A stretch of DNA of 64,000 nucleotides from Eopsaltria australis (lineage: Eukaryota > Chordata > Aves > Passeriformes > Petroicidae), in the NCBI GenBank assembly GCA_034509425.1, contig JAVTVJ010001389.1:186001-250000 (forward strand), in the 5' to 3' direction. Within the stretch, counting starts at the first letter, position 1. Every line of letters starts with the position of its first letter. The position numbers and the translations under genes were made by a program. This document shows positions 47,706-61,000 of this stretch, piece after piece. The notes under the pieces were generated by a model. It was given only the letters and a program-made list of their open reading frames with translations, was not told the origin of the DNA and made no database searches.

Positions 47706-48827
47706 GCCTTGCGGGCTGCTCCACCTACCCTGGGAGCACAGAAGCTGTGGCTGAAATGCTCACAAGGATGTTGTTCTAAAGCCAGTGGGACACTTACAAT
47801 CCAGTCATTGTGTCTCACAGGTGACTATCACTAGCCAGAGCTGATGTATGGTGTGAAACCAAGGGATGATTTTGCAGTGGGAATTTGAGGAAGTGAGGGC
47901 CCTGCAGATCACTCTATTCCACAGAGATATGGTTTAAGGATCTCAGGCAGCCCCAAATCCACAGCTTTTCTTGCACACTAGCTGTGCATGCAGCACGTGT
48001 TTCATTCATCACTAGATTTCTGCAGTTATACCAAATTAAGAATGGCTGACATACCTTCTGGATTTAACATGACCCAATTTTTTTCTCCCCAGCAAGGCAA
48101 CTGAACCCTCTCACACACTTCAGCGGACACTAGGCAATATCGCCACAGCATTTGCAGTATTTCCTAGGAATTCCCTGTAGATCAGAAATAGCACAGCAAT
48201 GCTAGTTGCTTATCAAAGGAAAAGTGGCAAGGTTGGAAAGCTGACCTCTATAATAGAGCACAGCAGATTGTGGTCTGCAAGCAGAGTGTCAAGCGTCACC
48301 AGCACTCAGCACATAGGTGTGCAGCCCCTAAAGCATAAGCCCAAAGAGCAGGAGCTAAAAAGAGAGTCTGAGGACAGCTACAGCAGCTGCTTGCACCCCC
48401 CTGCACTGCTGGCTGTCACAGATGGAACCAAGTGGTCACATGCACTGGGCTGTGGAAAGAATGTGGGATGCCTGGGACAGAGAAGAGTCACTTCATGTCA
48501 CTTCCCCACAGACAGTGTTTGGCTGTAGTTAACAGAGCCGTCTCCCCAGCTGACCCTGAGCACAAAGGTGTTCTTAATAAAAGCTGTACTCAGCCTTCTC
48601 ACAGTGTATCTTTTGGATGTCTAAGGTAAAAATGTCTATTTGAAGTTAAACAGCAGATCTTCAGGCCATATAGGACTCTGGTATGGGCATCCCCAAGCTA
48701 CCACTAAGTGGTTCATTAATTCAGTGAAGAGGAAATTTCAGCCTTGAAGTGTATTACATTAATATTAGAAAGATCTTGCATCCAAATGCATCAGTCTGGG
48801 CAGACTGCATGGTCAAAAGATCAAGGA

Positions 48828-49245
48828 AAGTAAGACCAGAAAGGACCTCAAGAGTCATCTCTCTACCCAAAGGCAGGACATGCTCTATCTGAATAGTTAT
48901 TCTATTATTTCTAGTCTGTCCCTGGTGATGGACACCCCATACCTTTTCTGAGTAACCTCCTACACCAGTTAACTGTTCCTAATATACTAAACATTGCTTT
49001 AGCTTAAGACTATTATTTATTGACCTACATGTGTCAGACTTGGAACCATTTATTTTTTAATATACCCTTTGATTTTCTACAACAGGTTTTCGATATATTT
49101 GAAGATGACTACCTCCCACCATTTCTCCCTAGAGTAAGCATCACAGGGTGCCTCAACTCTTCCTTCCATGCCAGAGCCCTTTAGCCAGTGATCTGATCAT
49201 TGTTGTCTCTTTCCTCTAGACTCCCTTCCATTGTTCTCACACTGT
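48828..49245 (-). mobile_element. Old CR1 LINE 3' UTR copy, reverse orientation
   Basis: Blocks of the CR1 3' UTR appear in the right order on the minus strand. In plus orientation they are 'agaccagaaaggacctcaagagtcatc' (48833 on), 'ccctggtgatggacaccccataccttttctgagtaacctcctacaccagt' (about 48920-48970), then 'cctcaactcttccttccatgccagagccctttagccagtgatctgatcattgttgtctctttcctctagactc' (about 49151-49225). Divergence is high with internal indels, so this is an old insertion. Ends are approximate. Confidence 0.75.
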
Positions 49246-51414
49246 TTCTGGTTTCACATAGAGCTTTATGTAGACATGCCTTTGAGGGTTCTCTTAGGAA
49301 ACATTTAATGAATATAGTTTTCTCTATAAGCAGAGGATAAGCAGATAAATAGAAGACAAGTGGTGAGCACTTGTCACAATTTTCTGTGGGGTGTATATAA
49401 CACTTACAGTGCCCTCTCTCTGAGGCATCTCTAGTTTTGTCAGCTAAAACAATTTAAGTGACCTATGTAGGAATGATAGGTGCCACAAGGGACATAGCTG
49501 AGATTAGCCACCTGAGCACTTACACAGATTCTCAGGAATGGGTCACAGTAAATAGCCCACACTACCACATCCATCATCCTCCTAAACCACCAGATTTAAA
49601 ACTCAACTGGCCATGACCATCCAGCCTCTGTTAAGTGCCTGTCAGGTCTTCATTACATTTATCCAGGGGTGCTGAACAGTTACACAACTGTGCAGACTTT
49701 TGGTGAAGAGATTTTTGACTTTTTTTAAACAGAATTTTCTTTAGACATGTTCACAGCAATACTGAGGCTACCTTGTGAGGCTGTCTTTTCTACTGGAAAT
49801 TATCCCTTTTCCATACATTTGTGGAAAAGGAACAGTTAAGTAACAATGATTCTTTGTTCTGAAAACACATCACACAATGTTGAATTAGAAGTAGTATTAT
49901 GTGTTTTATCAGCCTGACTTGGCCAAGCAACATAACTCAAATATGGACTATTCACAGTAAATCCCCAATTCAAAAGAATGGCAAAAAGATTTTACAAAAA
50001 ACAATTTTTGTTGACCAATGTACACATCCAGGACATATCACTTCCATACTGCTCTGAGGAGGCATATGGCTTGGACTGAACCCCAGACCCTTGGGGCTGG
50101 AGTAAGCCTCAGGAAAACACCCATTTCTGTGTCAGAGCCACACTTGTGCATGTAAGGATCCCACTGGCTTTACTGAATAAAAGACAAACATTCATGAGCA
50201 TGGATGCAGAAGCAATGTATAGCTAAAAATGAATTTACTTCATTAGAAGTATTAATGAGATCAATGGATCATACCTGAGTTACGTATTAAGGTCAAGTGC
50301 TTAGATTTCCCTGGAGCCATGGATACAATTTATGTAACAGCAGCACCACAATGTAGACTTACAAAACATTTAATGTTATTTTAACAATGTAGCCCTAATC
50401 ACATGTACAACATTAGGGTCTGAGAGTAATGCTTCTTGTCCTTAGACGAAATTCTTCTGATTCTTTTCTTATCTCAGCTTGTCTCCTCTCTGCTAAAGGC
50501 ATAGCCAAACACTTTGTGCCACATTTTCATTTGTGTTATAATTAAAACCTCTAAATAATTTCTTATGGAAAGTGTTCTTGTTCAGTTCAGTATACACTCG
50601 GATGATTGCTCTCAGAATTAATTCAGTAGTACGTTGTTATACAATTATCTAAATATTCATTATTATAATCTCACTTCTGATACTTGTTTCATTTCTAATT
50701 GTTAGTATATCTTCATCATATGACCAGTTCTTGACATATCGCTTGCATCAACATCTTTTTAACAACGCTCTTCTTTTCCAGAAAAATAAACATATAGCTA
50801 AAGGTTAAACTTTTGTGCCATTTTTTTAAAGCAGATTCTTGTCCTGGTTTAGGGTTTTTTTCAAAACCATTAAGCACCTGTAAAATCATCTGATTTCAGT
50901 GAAAGGCATAACTAATCTATCTCTAAAAATACATTTTTTCTACTTTTTTATGCCTCATAATAGTGTTATAATCAACACTACTGTCAGAGAAGTGGGCTCA
51001 TGAAAAAAAATTGATTCTTACTGGAGAAATAGGAAGTAGAGGTAGGTGGCACCTGGGCAATTTAAAGGAGGGCTGGAGACAAAACAGCCTCCAGCAAATG
51101 TTGTCCAGAGGGGAACACATGAGCCCAGGCAGGCTGAATGTCTGCAGCTCCTCAATCCACATTGACTTTGCACCTCCAAGTGATCTGCCATCTTTGTGTA
51201 TGATAAACACAGTTCTGTGAATGCTTTAAATATTGAGACTCTTGAATCCTCATTGTTTTCCCAATAATTCCTACTTTAATTGTTACTTTTTTCTCGCTAA
51301 AGGCTCAGAACCGATCATTTCACTGATGTTTTCAGGGACTTAAAAGTTGCTGCCAAGAGCAGCAATAGCTAATTGAGAGCCCATCACTGTGAATGAAAAG
51401 TGAAGGTTATTTTT
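49246..51414. other. AT-rich non-coding stretch
   Basis: No gene supported. A hairpin at 49805 is listed separately. The plus frame 51011-51220 and minus frame 51210-50998 oppose each other and have no domain content. Confidence 0.4.
49805..49830. repeat. Hairpin with 11-bp stem
   Basis: CCTTTTCCATA pairs with TGTGGAAAAGG (one T-G wobble) around the loop CATT. No flanking structure explains it. Confidence 0.7.
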
Positions 51415-52045
51415 TCTCAGTGCATAACTTTACATTTATTGACATTGATTTCATCTGTCACTTCATTGCTCAGTATCATGAGACTGGTCTATCACTCCTC
51501 ACATCCAGCTTATGTTATTACTATCCTGATTAATTCTGTATCATTACACATAAAATTATTTTGCAGCTCACCACCTTTCCACAGCTTTTTTGTGTCCAAA
51601 TCCCTGGAGTGCTGATGGTTCCTTGCTGTGAAAAATTACAGTTCTCCCGACTCTTTGATTACTATCTTCCACCTAGTAATTTGGAAGAGTGTTTACCCCT
51701 CTACCCTATGACAATTCCATTTCATTAATGTTGTTTATAGCTTTTTGAAAATTCAAGTTAGTAAGATTGAATCTACATTATCCAAATAATACTTGACTTC
51801 TTCAGAGAATTGCCACAGTTTTGCAAAGTATGGCTTTCTTCTACAAAAGTCGTTCTGATTCTGGTTCAGTATCTTTTATTTACCATTTTGTCTACTAACT
51901 AATTGAAATTATAATTTCTATCAATTTTGCTGATAATCACATCTGACCTACTGATCTGCTGGAGCAAGGAAGAGCCCTATTTGATGGCTGATTGCACATT
52001 TGCCAGTTTCTATTATTTTGGTGTCAAATTGCAAGGTGTCAGTCC
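51415..52045 (-). mobile_element. Ancient CR1/L3-like LINE, antisense RT-region fragment
   Basis: The plus strand follows, with heavy divergence, the reverse complement of ORF2 in old amniote CR1/L3 elements, as I remember them from turtle and other slowly evolving genomes. Successive blocks are 'tttcatctgtcacttcattgctca', 'gactggtctatcactcctcacatccagctt', 'ctgattaattctgtatcattac', 'tagctttttgaaaattcaagttag', 'tttcttctacaaaagtcgttctgattctg', 'taatttctatcaattttgctgataatcaca' and 'ttggtgtcaaattgcaa'. The element is on the minus strand and covers reverse-transcriptase coding sequence, with deletions. It is much older than the CR1 at 25880. Recognition is from memory, so subfamily and limits are uncertain. 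Confidence 0.68.
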
Positions 52046-55000
52046 CATGAACCCTTTCCAGTTCACAATGATACAGCCCTCAAATTTTTACCTGCAAGAG
52101 GAAATCTGTAGTATAGGCAGTTATAGGCAGTTCTTTGATCTTTCCTATAATGAGCATATAGGGGAGAAAAAAAAGAAGAGAAATGAAAAAAAAAAACTGT
52201 ATAGGCTTGTGCTAGTCTTTCTTTACCACAGTCTTATTCACTAATGAGCCCTTTCTTTAGCAGTCTCCTTTGCTTCTAAAATGTTTGAAATGCTTCCTCT
52301 TCCCCCCTTCTTTTTATTTTTCCTTTGGGAAAAGCTTTATTCCATTTCTGAGAGAAGGCTTTTTCTTTTCTTCGTATAATCCCCTGTCATCTGCTGCTCC
52401 CTAAACACTAGTTTAGGGAAGAAAAATTGAAGAACATTGTCCTTTTAGAAGTGTTTTTGATGAATAGTGCATATTTTCCAAGCTTCTAAGGTGGTGTAAA
52501 ACCATTAGTACTTTAGCCTTTTAGCTGGAGTATTCCTTTTAACTGCTTTTCTCAGTTCAACACAAGTGTGGTTCCTATTACATGAGCATGATGAGAATTT
52601 TTGGTATGCTTGTTGATTACTGTTATTGTATTTTTTTTCACACTTACAAGGATATGAAATTTGAATATTCTGTGTCCACTGTTGCATGGTGGCTCTTGGG
52701 TAATTCTAACATCTCATCAGATATTGGACATTAAATTCTGAGATATAAATCTAGAAATAATCATTATTTTGATTTTTTTGTCATAGAGTTGCAATGTGCA
52801 GATATTTAAAATTATGTTTATTGTGAGTAAAGTTTATCAAATGTTCACTTGAGTTTTGTTTTGATAATCTAGACTTCTTAATTGTGCTTTGCTTTAGATA
52901 TCAGTATTCTTTATCATGTGTTGGTTTCCCTCTTCTCTAGTTCTCAATCTGTTAAATGGGAAGAATAGCACATATTTGTGCTGGATTGAAATTAGGAAGA
53001 CAAATATTCTATAATTGATGAATTATAACTGGCAGATGCAACGATAACAGGATTCATAGAAGCACTCAAGATAAAAAGACAACACCCTTCAAAAACATCT
53101 GGTTTGTGCACATAGTGCTCTAGCAGATATTGTGCCATAATCAGCATTAATGTTTATAGTTTTTGCCTTTGACATTCTCTTAATGTATCACACAAGTTGT
53201 GATTAGCTTTATAAATACATTTTTCAAATATTTATCATTACAGAGGAAAGAATGAAGGAAGACTGAGAAGAAAGGGAAAAATACATGAGATATATTTCAG
53301 ATTTTGTTTTTTTTCCATATTGCAAAAGTGAGACATACCCTTATTCACACTTCTATAAAGAAATTTTTAATTGGTCGAATTTTGGTTGAATTTGTAGCCA
53401 TATTGAAAACATTTCATCTTGAGAAGCAATTCGCAGGTGATGGAAGCTGAAGGCCACATCAGGAGAGGAGTCCCAGGTGAAGAGATTTGCTTGGGAGACA
53501 GAGCAAATAGAAGACAGAAAAATTAATGAAGAGAAAACTGGATATGGAGTCACTGGTGCAGCAACAGGGATAAGAACGATCGAGCAGAAGAAAAGAATGG
53601 TCACATAGGAAAGGGGTGAACTCTGTGGAGACCTCAAGGCAAGGCACTGATTAGATGCACCAGTGAAGCATAAGCCACTGAAAGAAATAAAAGGGAGTTG
53701 AGTCAAACGGATGAGCCAGACAATGATCTTTTCAGGGAGGTGAACTGGGGTAAAGCAGAGAGATGTCAGCATGGTCTTGTTGTGAACAGGAGCACAGAAG
53801 CTCCAGTGGCACAAGGGTAGTGTTTCATTGGAAAAGGCAGGGACATGCATTGATAGAATGTCGACTCTGCTGCTCAGCGTCTGCAGAACCACCCAAAACT
53901 CAGATGACCAACATAACCATAAGCTAAGCAGTGCTATACTGCAGGTGATTTGAGAAACTGTAAAACATCATTGTGTCATGTAAAATCCATTATTCTATGT
54001 CCTGGTGCGTAGTGAGTAATGACATAGCCCAGTATTTTGACATATTTAATTTAGGAGACTGACTTAAAACCCAAAACTCTCATTATAAAAAACTGTAACT
54101 AAACAATCAAAAAGAAGTGTTGTAAAATACATGTATATATCAAAAAAGAATACCCAGAGGTAGTTTTCAGACAGCTCATAATTTCAATATTCTATTTCAC
54201 AGCACTGGAGATAGTTTGATAATGTACAGATTAAGTTCCTATGTCTACATATTTTTTTAACAATATACCATAAAGGTACTGCTAAATCACAATTTCTCTC
54301 TGTCATTAAGATTAAAAGTCTATATTTTATAGGCAATAGGAAACAAACCAATATATAAGAAAAGCATGCTTTTGAACCTTTCTCGGTATTATTTAGTAGT
54401 CTGAAAATAGTACACTTATTTTTGCAATAAAAATCAGGTACAGTGTAGAGATTTTGAGTTAATAGTTCACTGAAATTGACTTTAGATTTAGTTATAAGAA
54501 GTTTCAAATAAATTCTTGCTATATCTTTTCTCTATCTTACCTTCTGAAGAAGCACAGCAGAGGCATTAATTTCCCCTCATTTTACACAGCTACAATGTCA
54601 ACAAGTTCACCTTATCTACTTGTATAACTTCCTATTATTTTCAGTAAGATATATGGGCATTTCCAGAATGAATCTCATCTCAATGAAGAGATGTAAAATG
54701 AGTCAGATGAGTCTCAGCACTAGTGTCTATTCCTGTGAACAGTGGCCAAAGGAAGCCTTGGTCAGCAATTCAGGTGCAGAATTCTAATTAAATAAATAAT
54801 TTAAGGAAGATGAAATTTATTCAGGAAGTCTGGTGACACCAGCCACCAGAAAAAAAATGGGGCATCATGAGTAATAAGAGACTTTAGAAAGCAGGATGGA
54901 AGGGTTTTCACATGACAAGAGTTACAGGAAGGAACAAATCTAGGAAAGAATTTTCATATTCCACCTTTCTGAGATGAGGAGTTCAAGCCACAGATGACAA

Positions 55001-58000
55001 AAGCAGAAGATGGCCAATGAAGTTTCATGTCAGGCAGCAGTGAAAGAAAGGAAATGACAAGCCCAGCAAAAGGTCAAAGAATACTGTGAAGTGAAAAAAA
55101 TAGGATAGAATGGACAAGTATCCCCTTGCTGAAAACAGGGAGACTGGGCATACCTTCTAGTTTACTCCTTTCACGGGATATTATTTGGGCTCTTCTGTAA
55201 GCTTTGTTGGAAAGAAGAAAGCAAAGAGGCTGGAGCTGCTCTGTCCCATCAGCACTGCTCAGTGAGATGTCTGAACACCCAGGCACAGGGCAGAGTAACA
55301 GCTCTGAACCCATGCAACTTCCCTTTCAGTAACACTGCTACCTCTAACCTGTAACACAGTCACTTCAGTAACAGCCTCAGCTATCTGATTTGCCCTAAAC
55401 CTCCTAATAGTCAAAGGGAATATTTTTCCATTTGGGTTTCTCTGTGGTCAGCTATGTTATTTCTATAATAACAATCTTTTTCAAGATCCTGATTTTGATC
55501 CAAATTTTCTGTCACAGTTGTACACTTCCTTCCTTATGTGGGCTCATTTCACATCCTTAATATTAATTAAATGCAGAGGAGTGGGTTTTTTTCACATTAA
55601 TTTCTTTTCTCAGATTTGTTCCTTTCTTTTTTCCCCAGTAATTGCAGTAGGATTAACTGCATTGTTAGAATTAGAGCTCTGAATACAAATAAGAGGGTTT
55701 TCCCTTTCTTTTCCCTGACTACATTTCTATTACTGCAATCACAAGTATTGTTAACAACATTAAAGCCCACAGCAGATGTGAACCAGGCTATAGTGAGAGA
55801 ATATTTTGATTCCACAAAAAGGTTCAGTGCCAAAACATAATGTTCTTGCTTCCCAGCTATTACAGGGCAAACCAGCATGCACTTTTGAAAGTTAATATCT
55901 AATTTTCTAGATGCCTGCTGCCAATCTGTTTTCATTTTACTTCAGTATAGTAGGCAATGAGAAAGGATTTTGCAAAGATTACTACTGGGCTCATTATTAT
56001 TGCACAAGTAATTCTGGAAAACAAAATACCAAAACTCAGCTGATGATGACATAGTTATACAACAAACTCAGCTGCCCAGAACTCAGAGCCTGGAACAAGC
56101 CCCTAGAGGGGACCTCAGTCTCACACCTTACAATGTAAATAAGCCCCACTTATCTTTTATGCTATGGCTTTAGTTGTATTGCAAAATAGGATTTATGTGG
56201 GAACTGAAGGTTTATGCGGTCTTTAACCTCTGTTTTTACCCTGTTTTTGGAAGACAAACTAGGCCAGGAATGACCACTGAAAGCTGCTGCCATCTCATGG
56301 CTGCAGATCCCCTTCAAAATGTGTTGCCTGAAAGCAGATGGAAATCCTCCCAGGCATAAACCAGGTCTCTGTCAGGCATGAGGCTGTGGGCTATTTAATG
56401 TCCTGGTGCTTCCAGCCTGAGCACTGCTGCCCACAGACTCCAGACACTCACACGTGTCTTGTGTGGCCTCTCTCGTCTCTCCCCACTTGCTTCCTCAGCT
56501 ATCCTGCAGGCAGGGAATAAAGCAAACCAGAATGACTTCTGTAACACTGCAGGAACTGCCAATATATGCATACTTTTGGAGTGATTTACCTCTACTAGAG
56601 GAGACAAATGAAGCTGCTGGTTCCAGGACAGAAGAAAGGAGATTCCTTTTTACCAGGAAGACTTCCTGCAAAAAGTGGAGGTTGGCTTTGCCCTTACATT
56701 TGCTAGGGGTGATTTTCTAAATATGACCTGGAACTATGTTTGAATTTCAAGCTGACAAAGTCTTTGGAGTTTTATAACATATGTATCATTTTGTTTCAAT
56801 TATATTCCAGCTCTTATCCAGCCTCAATCATTTCATTACAATAATATCCACCTGAAATGTACCTTGACCTTTCAAAGACAAGGTAGGGGATTCATGAGTA
56901 ACCACCAGCTAATAAAGAGTAGAGAAAATTAAAGGAAAAAAATCAAACAAAAAGCATTAGAAACCCATTAAAAAAATCTATAAAATTCCATTAAAGAACT
57001 GCATGAAAATTGGGCCAAGATTAAACCAGAAAAAAACATTCTGTAATATGTTCTTTACCACAAGTGGGTACAAGTTTTGCATGTTCAGTAACCCTGAATT
57101 GCTGTTTCCTCTTCTAATTAAGGAAAAAAGCTTTCTAGGGATGTCCTCAGAACATTGCAAGATGCTCTGAGGAGATGCCAAATCATAGTGGAAATATGTT
57201 TATTCCCAGTGTGAGTAAAAGCACTTCAGAACCCAGTTGTTTAGAGGAAAAGAGATATCAGATGCTGGCACAAATGCTTTCTATATTCCTTCAGATAATT
57301 AGGCAGCTCTAGATGTTTTATTCTAGGTCAAGTCTTTCAACACTCAAATCTAACAAATTTAATAAGGTCTAGGGCTTCTGTGAAGAAATATTTACATGAC
57401 CACAAACAATCCAGTTACCATATTTTGAGGAGATGCCTTCCCCCCTTTCAAGTGGAGCTGAGCCAGCAGAATGTGTGCACACTCCTCAGTCCACTGAAAA
57501 GCAAAGCAATGCTGGTGGATCTGTTTCCTCGTTTTGACAGAGTGCTTTAAGCAGAGTCTTAGTTATCTTACTTATGACATAGGTCATAAGATAATCTTTT
57601 CCCTCATGTAGGATAAGAGATGTCATTTAAGCAGAAGTGCTTGTGAAGGACAAAAATATATTTGGTAGGTGGCAATGGCAGAATTGGAAACCAAAATGTT
57701 TGATTTTCAGCTCAGTAAAACTTCTTTAACTGAAGCATTATACAGAAAAGACCATCTTTCTAATTCTATATTTACCTACCTCCAACTCATTTCCCCCCTC
57801 ATCCAAAGGCCTTTCCTTCCAGAGAAAAAGTTTGTATATGAACTAAAAATTATGAGATAAAAATATTTCTGGGGAAAAAGTGTGCTTGTCACACAAACAA
57901 GCACTACACAGTGACTCCGAAGAATGAGATGTGACATTCAGGTGCTCAGGTTCACTGAGAAAGCCACCTGTGAAGGAGAGAGCTGAAACAGCCTCTTGCT

Positions 58001-61000
58001 GCTACCTGGGCAAAAGAGAAAATGTTCATGTAAATTATGCACTTTACTTCTGTCTCTAAGAAATACAAGTGAGAGCAGAATAAAGCACAAGATGTGCCCC
58101 TCCCTAGAAGAAGATGCTTCAGAAGGCCCGTGAGCTCTTTATCTCCCTCACATTAGCTCACGTTTTTGTGCCACAAGGCGTACATTGAATTAAGGATTGC
58201 TGTCTATGCAATTATAGCATTTTAAAGAGTTTGTTCAGCAGTTGTTGAAAATAAGTATCAGCCACTCTGGGCAATTAAATTTCATAGCTCAAAATGACAG
58301 AAGGAGCTTCCTCCATTAGCACAAGCAGTAGGGAAGCAGATATTAGCTGAACTTGGAAATTATTCTTGCTAAAGGAAAACTGGAAAGGCCACCATCTCTT
58401 GCCAAATAATATCATTATTTTTTAAACAAATATTAACTGATTTTATATACTAGAAGGATGAAGAGTTGCCAAAACTGTTATCTGCTCCACATGGCCATGT
58501 TCATATCAGGGAATATATTTAGGTTTCCAAGACTAAGAACTTTCATCACCTATTTGTATCATTCCCAGTACAACTGAGCTGTTGATAGGCCCTGTAGTCT
58601 CCTATAAGACTGATTATTTTACCAATATAATGACAGAAAATTTAGTAGGGCTATCATGTTTCCTGAGTTTTCATCATCAAAACAGAACAGGAACTCAAAT
58701 GAAACCAACTAGATCCTCCCTAAACCACAGGTTTACTAAAAATTATCTATTGTTTAAGATTATTTGGTTGATCAACAAAACAAAGTCACCATATGTTTTT
58801 TTCATATTCAATAGCCCTCCAGATGGGATGATTAAAAATGTACTGTGATTAGATGATGTCCAAAAATCAACATTATTTACATTAATTGCATGAAACCATG
58901 AGTAATACAGCAGAAGGTGTCAGAGATGCTTTCTGGCATCAGCTACTAACTTGTGATCCAGAAAGACACATGCAATATCTATCCAGCCTTGTGCAACAGT
59001 TCCACGTGTCACATCATCTTTTGGAAAATACCTAAGGCACACACAAAAAGATACGGCATGCACAGTTTGAGTCACAGGCAAGGTGAGATCTTGGACATAA
59101 TGCTACTCTAAAAATAAAAATGAGGTATAGAATCTCAGTACTTGCTCAACCCCAAAGGGAAAAAAGAAAAAAAAGAGGTATAGAAGGTCTCTGCTAACTG
59201 GTCACCCATAAGTCAGAATTGGCAAAGCAGTAGAGACTGCACATGTAAAGTAACCTATGCCCCAAACCAGGGTGATACTGGGAGTCCTGAGCTGCACGAA
59301 CTGCTCTGAGGGAAAGGCTTCACAGAGATGTGGGTGCTTAAGACATTTATGTCTATAACTGTCAAATTTTTCCAAAACTTTGCTCTCCATAGACTGAAAC
59401 TATATCCTGCAGTTTATAAGGAGTGACAGGGCTACTTGATGTTACTAAACCTGTGCCCTCACACGGCTCCTGCAGGACATTAGGATGTGCCAGTCTGAGC
59501 TTGGATCACTCATCACCCTCCTGACCATAAATCTTAGAGCAATTCCAACCTCTACATCAGGTACCAATGACACATCACCTGAACACAGCCCTTTGTTCCC
59601 ACTCTTAGCACACCTTCAGATTTACACACTCTCCATTCATATCCACAGCGCACTCTGTCACCGCCTGCCCCTGACAGCGAGTATAGGAAGAAACATCCTC
59701 TATTGTACTATTTACATCTTAATCTTACAATTTATACTTTTTTCCATCTGTTGTGCTCTGGGCATAAAGATCAAGCCCAGAATACTTAATTTTTTTACAA
59801 GAGAGTGCCTTTTGTGTTTTCCCTATAATTTCAGGCTAATAGTTATTCTGCAAAATTTACCGATTAGGCCCCCTGTGCTATCTTAGGATTTGCATACATA
59901 AGTCTTATCTCTGTCAATGGTGCTGGGAAGGACATTGATAAATCCCCACAAAGAGAGATGAAATAATGTGACTCATAAGGCTTATTTATTTCACACTGGA
60001 AAACATGTTATAGCTATTGCAATAATCTCTACAGCTCTGATTTGGTATATGAAAGAAACAGGTGCTCCACATATTGCTGTGTAACTTCATTTAATGATTA
60101 CTGTAAAATCCAGAAAACCTTTGTTATTAAAAAAAAAAGTGATTTCAAGTGCTTCTTATACATTATAATATATATTTTGACTGCTAATTAGTAATCCATT
60201 TCTCTGCATATATATAACATTATTTTCTTATATTATCTTTCGTACAGTCTAGATACTGTGCATGCCATTTTAAGTTAATAAAATTAGACTCCTGCAATTA
60301 TTCTTCACAGAAGCCAGTGATAGTATTAATAATTCCTTCAAATTGTTCTTCCAGACAATGTAATTTCTTCCAGTAAAATGTACAAGATGTTCTCATTGAA
60401 CATTTCATTAACTATTTCCCTTAGTGCTCTTTGGAGTATGCTTACTATGGCATCTGTGTATATGTGAAATATTTAAAGCATTGCTTTAAATTCTTCATAG
60501 TTGGTGTTGATATATAGATTTTTCACCTTTTATTGAGTTGCAAAGTCTTATGTATGCATTGAACCATAGGTACATAGTATTCATTTGAATTTCTACTATA
60601 ATCTGCCCACTTCTGCTCTATGTGAGCAGATGAAAAATGTGGGTCAAGGGTAACTCTTAGCCAAGTGGCAGTGAACAGTGAAAGCTGAACCTATCTCATC
60701 TGGTAGATGTCTGTAATCACATGAGCTGAAATTGCTGTGGATCAGATGTCATTCTATTTGAATATTTGGGGAATCAGCAAAGTGAACTTACTGCTAGCTG
60801 ATAAAGATTTGTTAACTACAGTGGTTAATTTTTAACTCAGGGAGGAGGTCTAAAGGTATAGCAGGTTATTAAAAACATTATTTTTTTAAAGTAAATTTTT
60901 TTGTTTAACGTATCTGATGACAGCAAATCAATACCATAGGGTATGTTCGTATATTCGTGGATTCAACAAATATACATTCTTGAACTTTAGTCTGCAGGCT

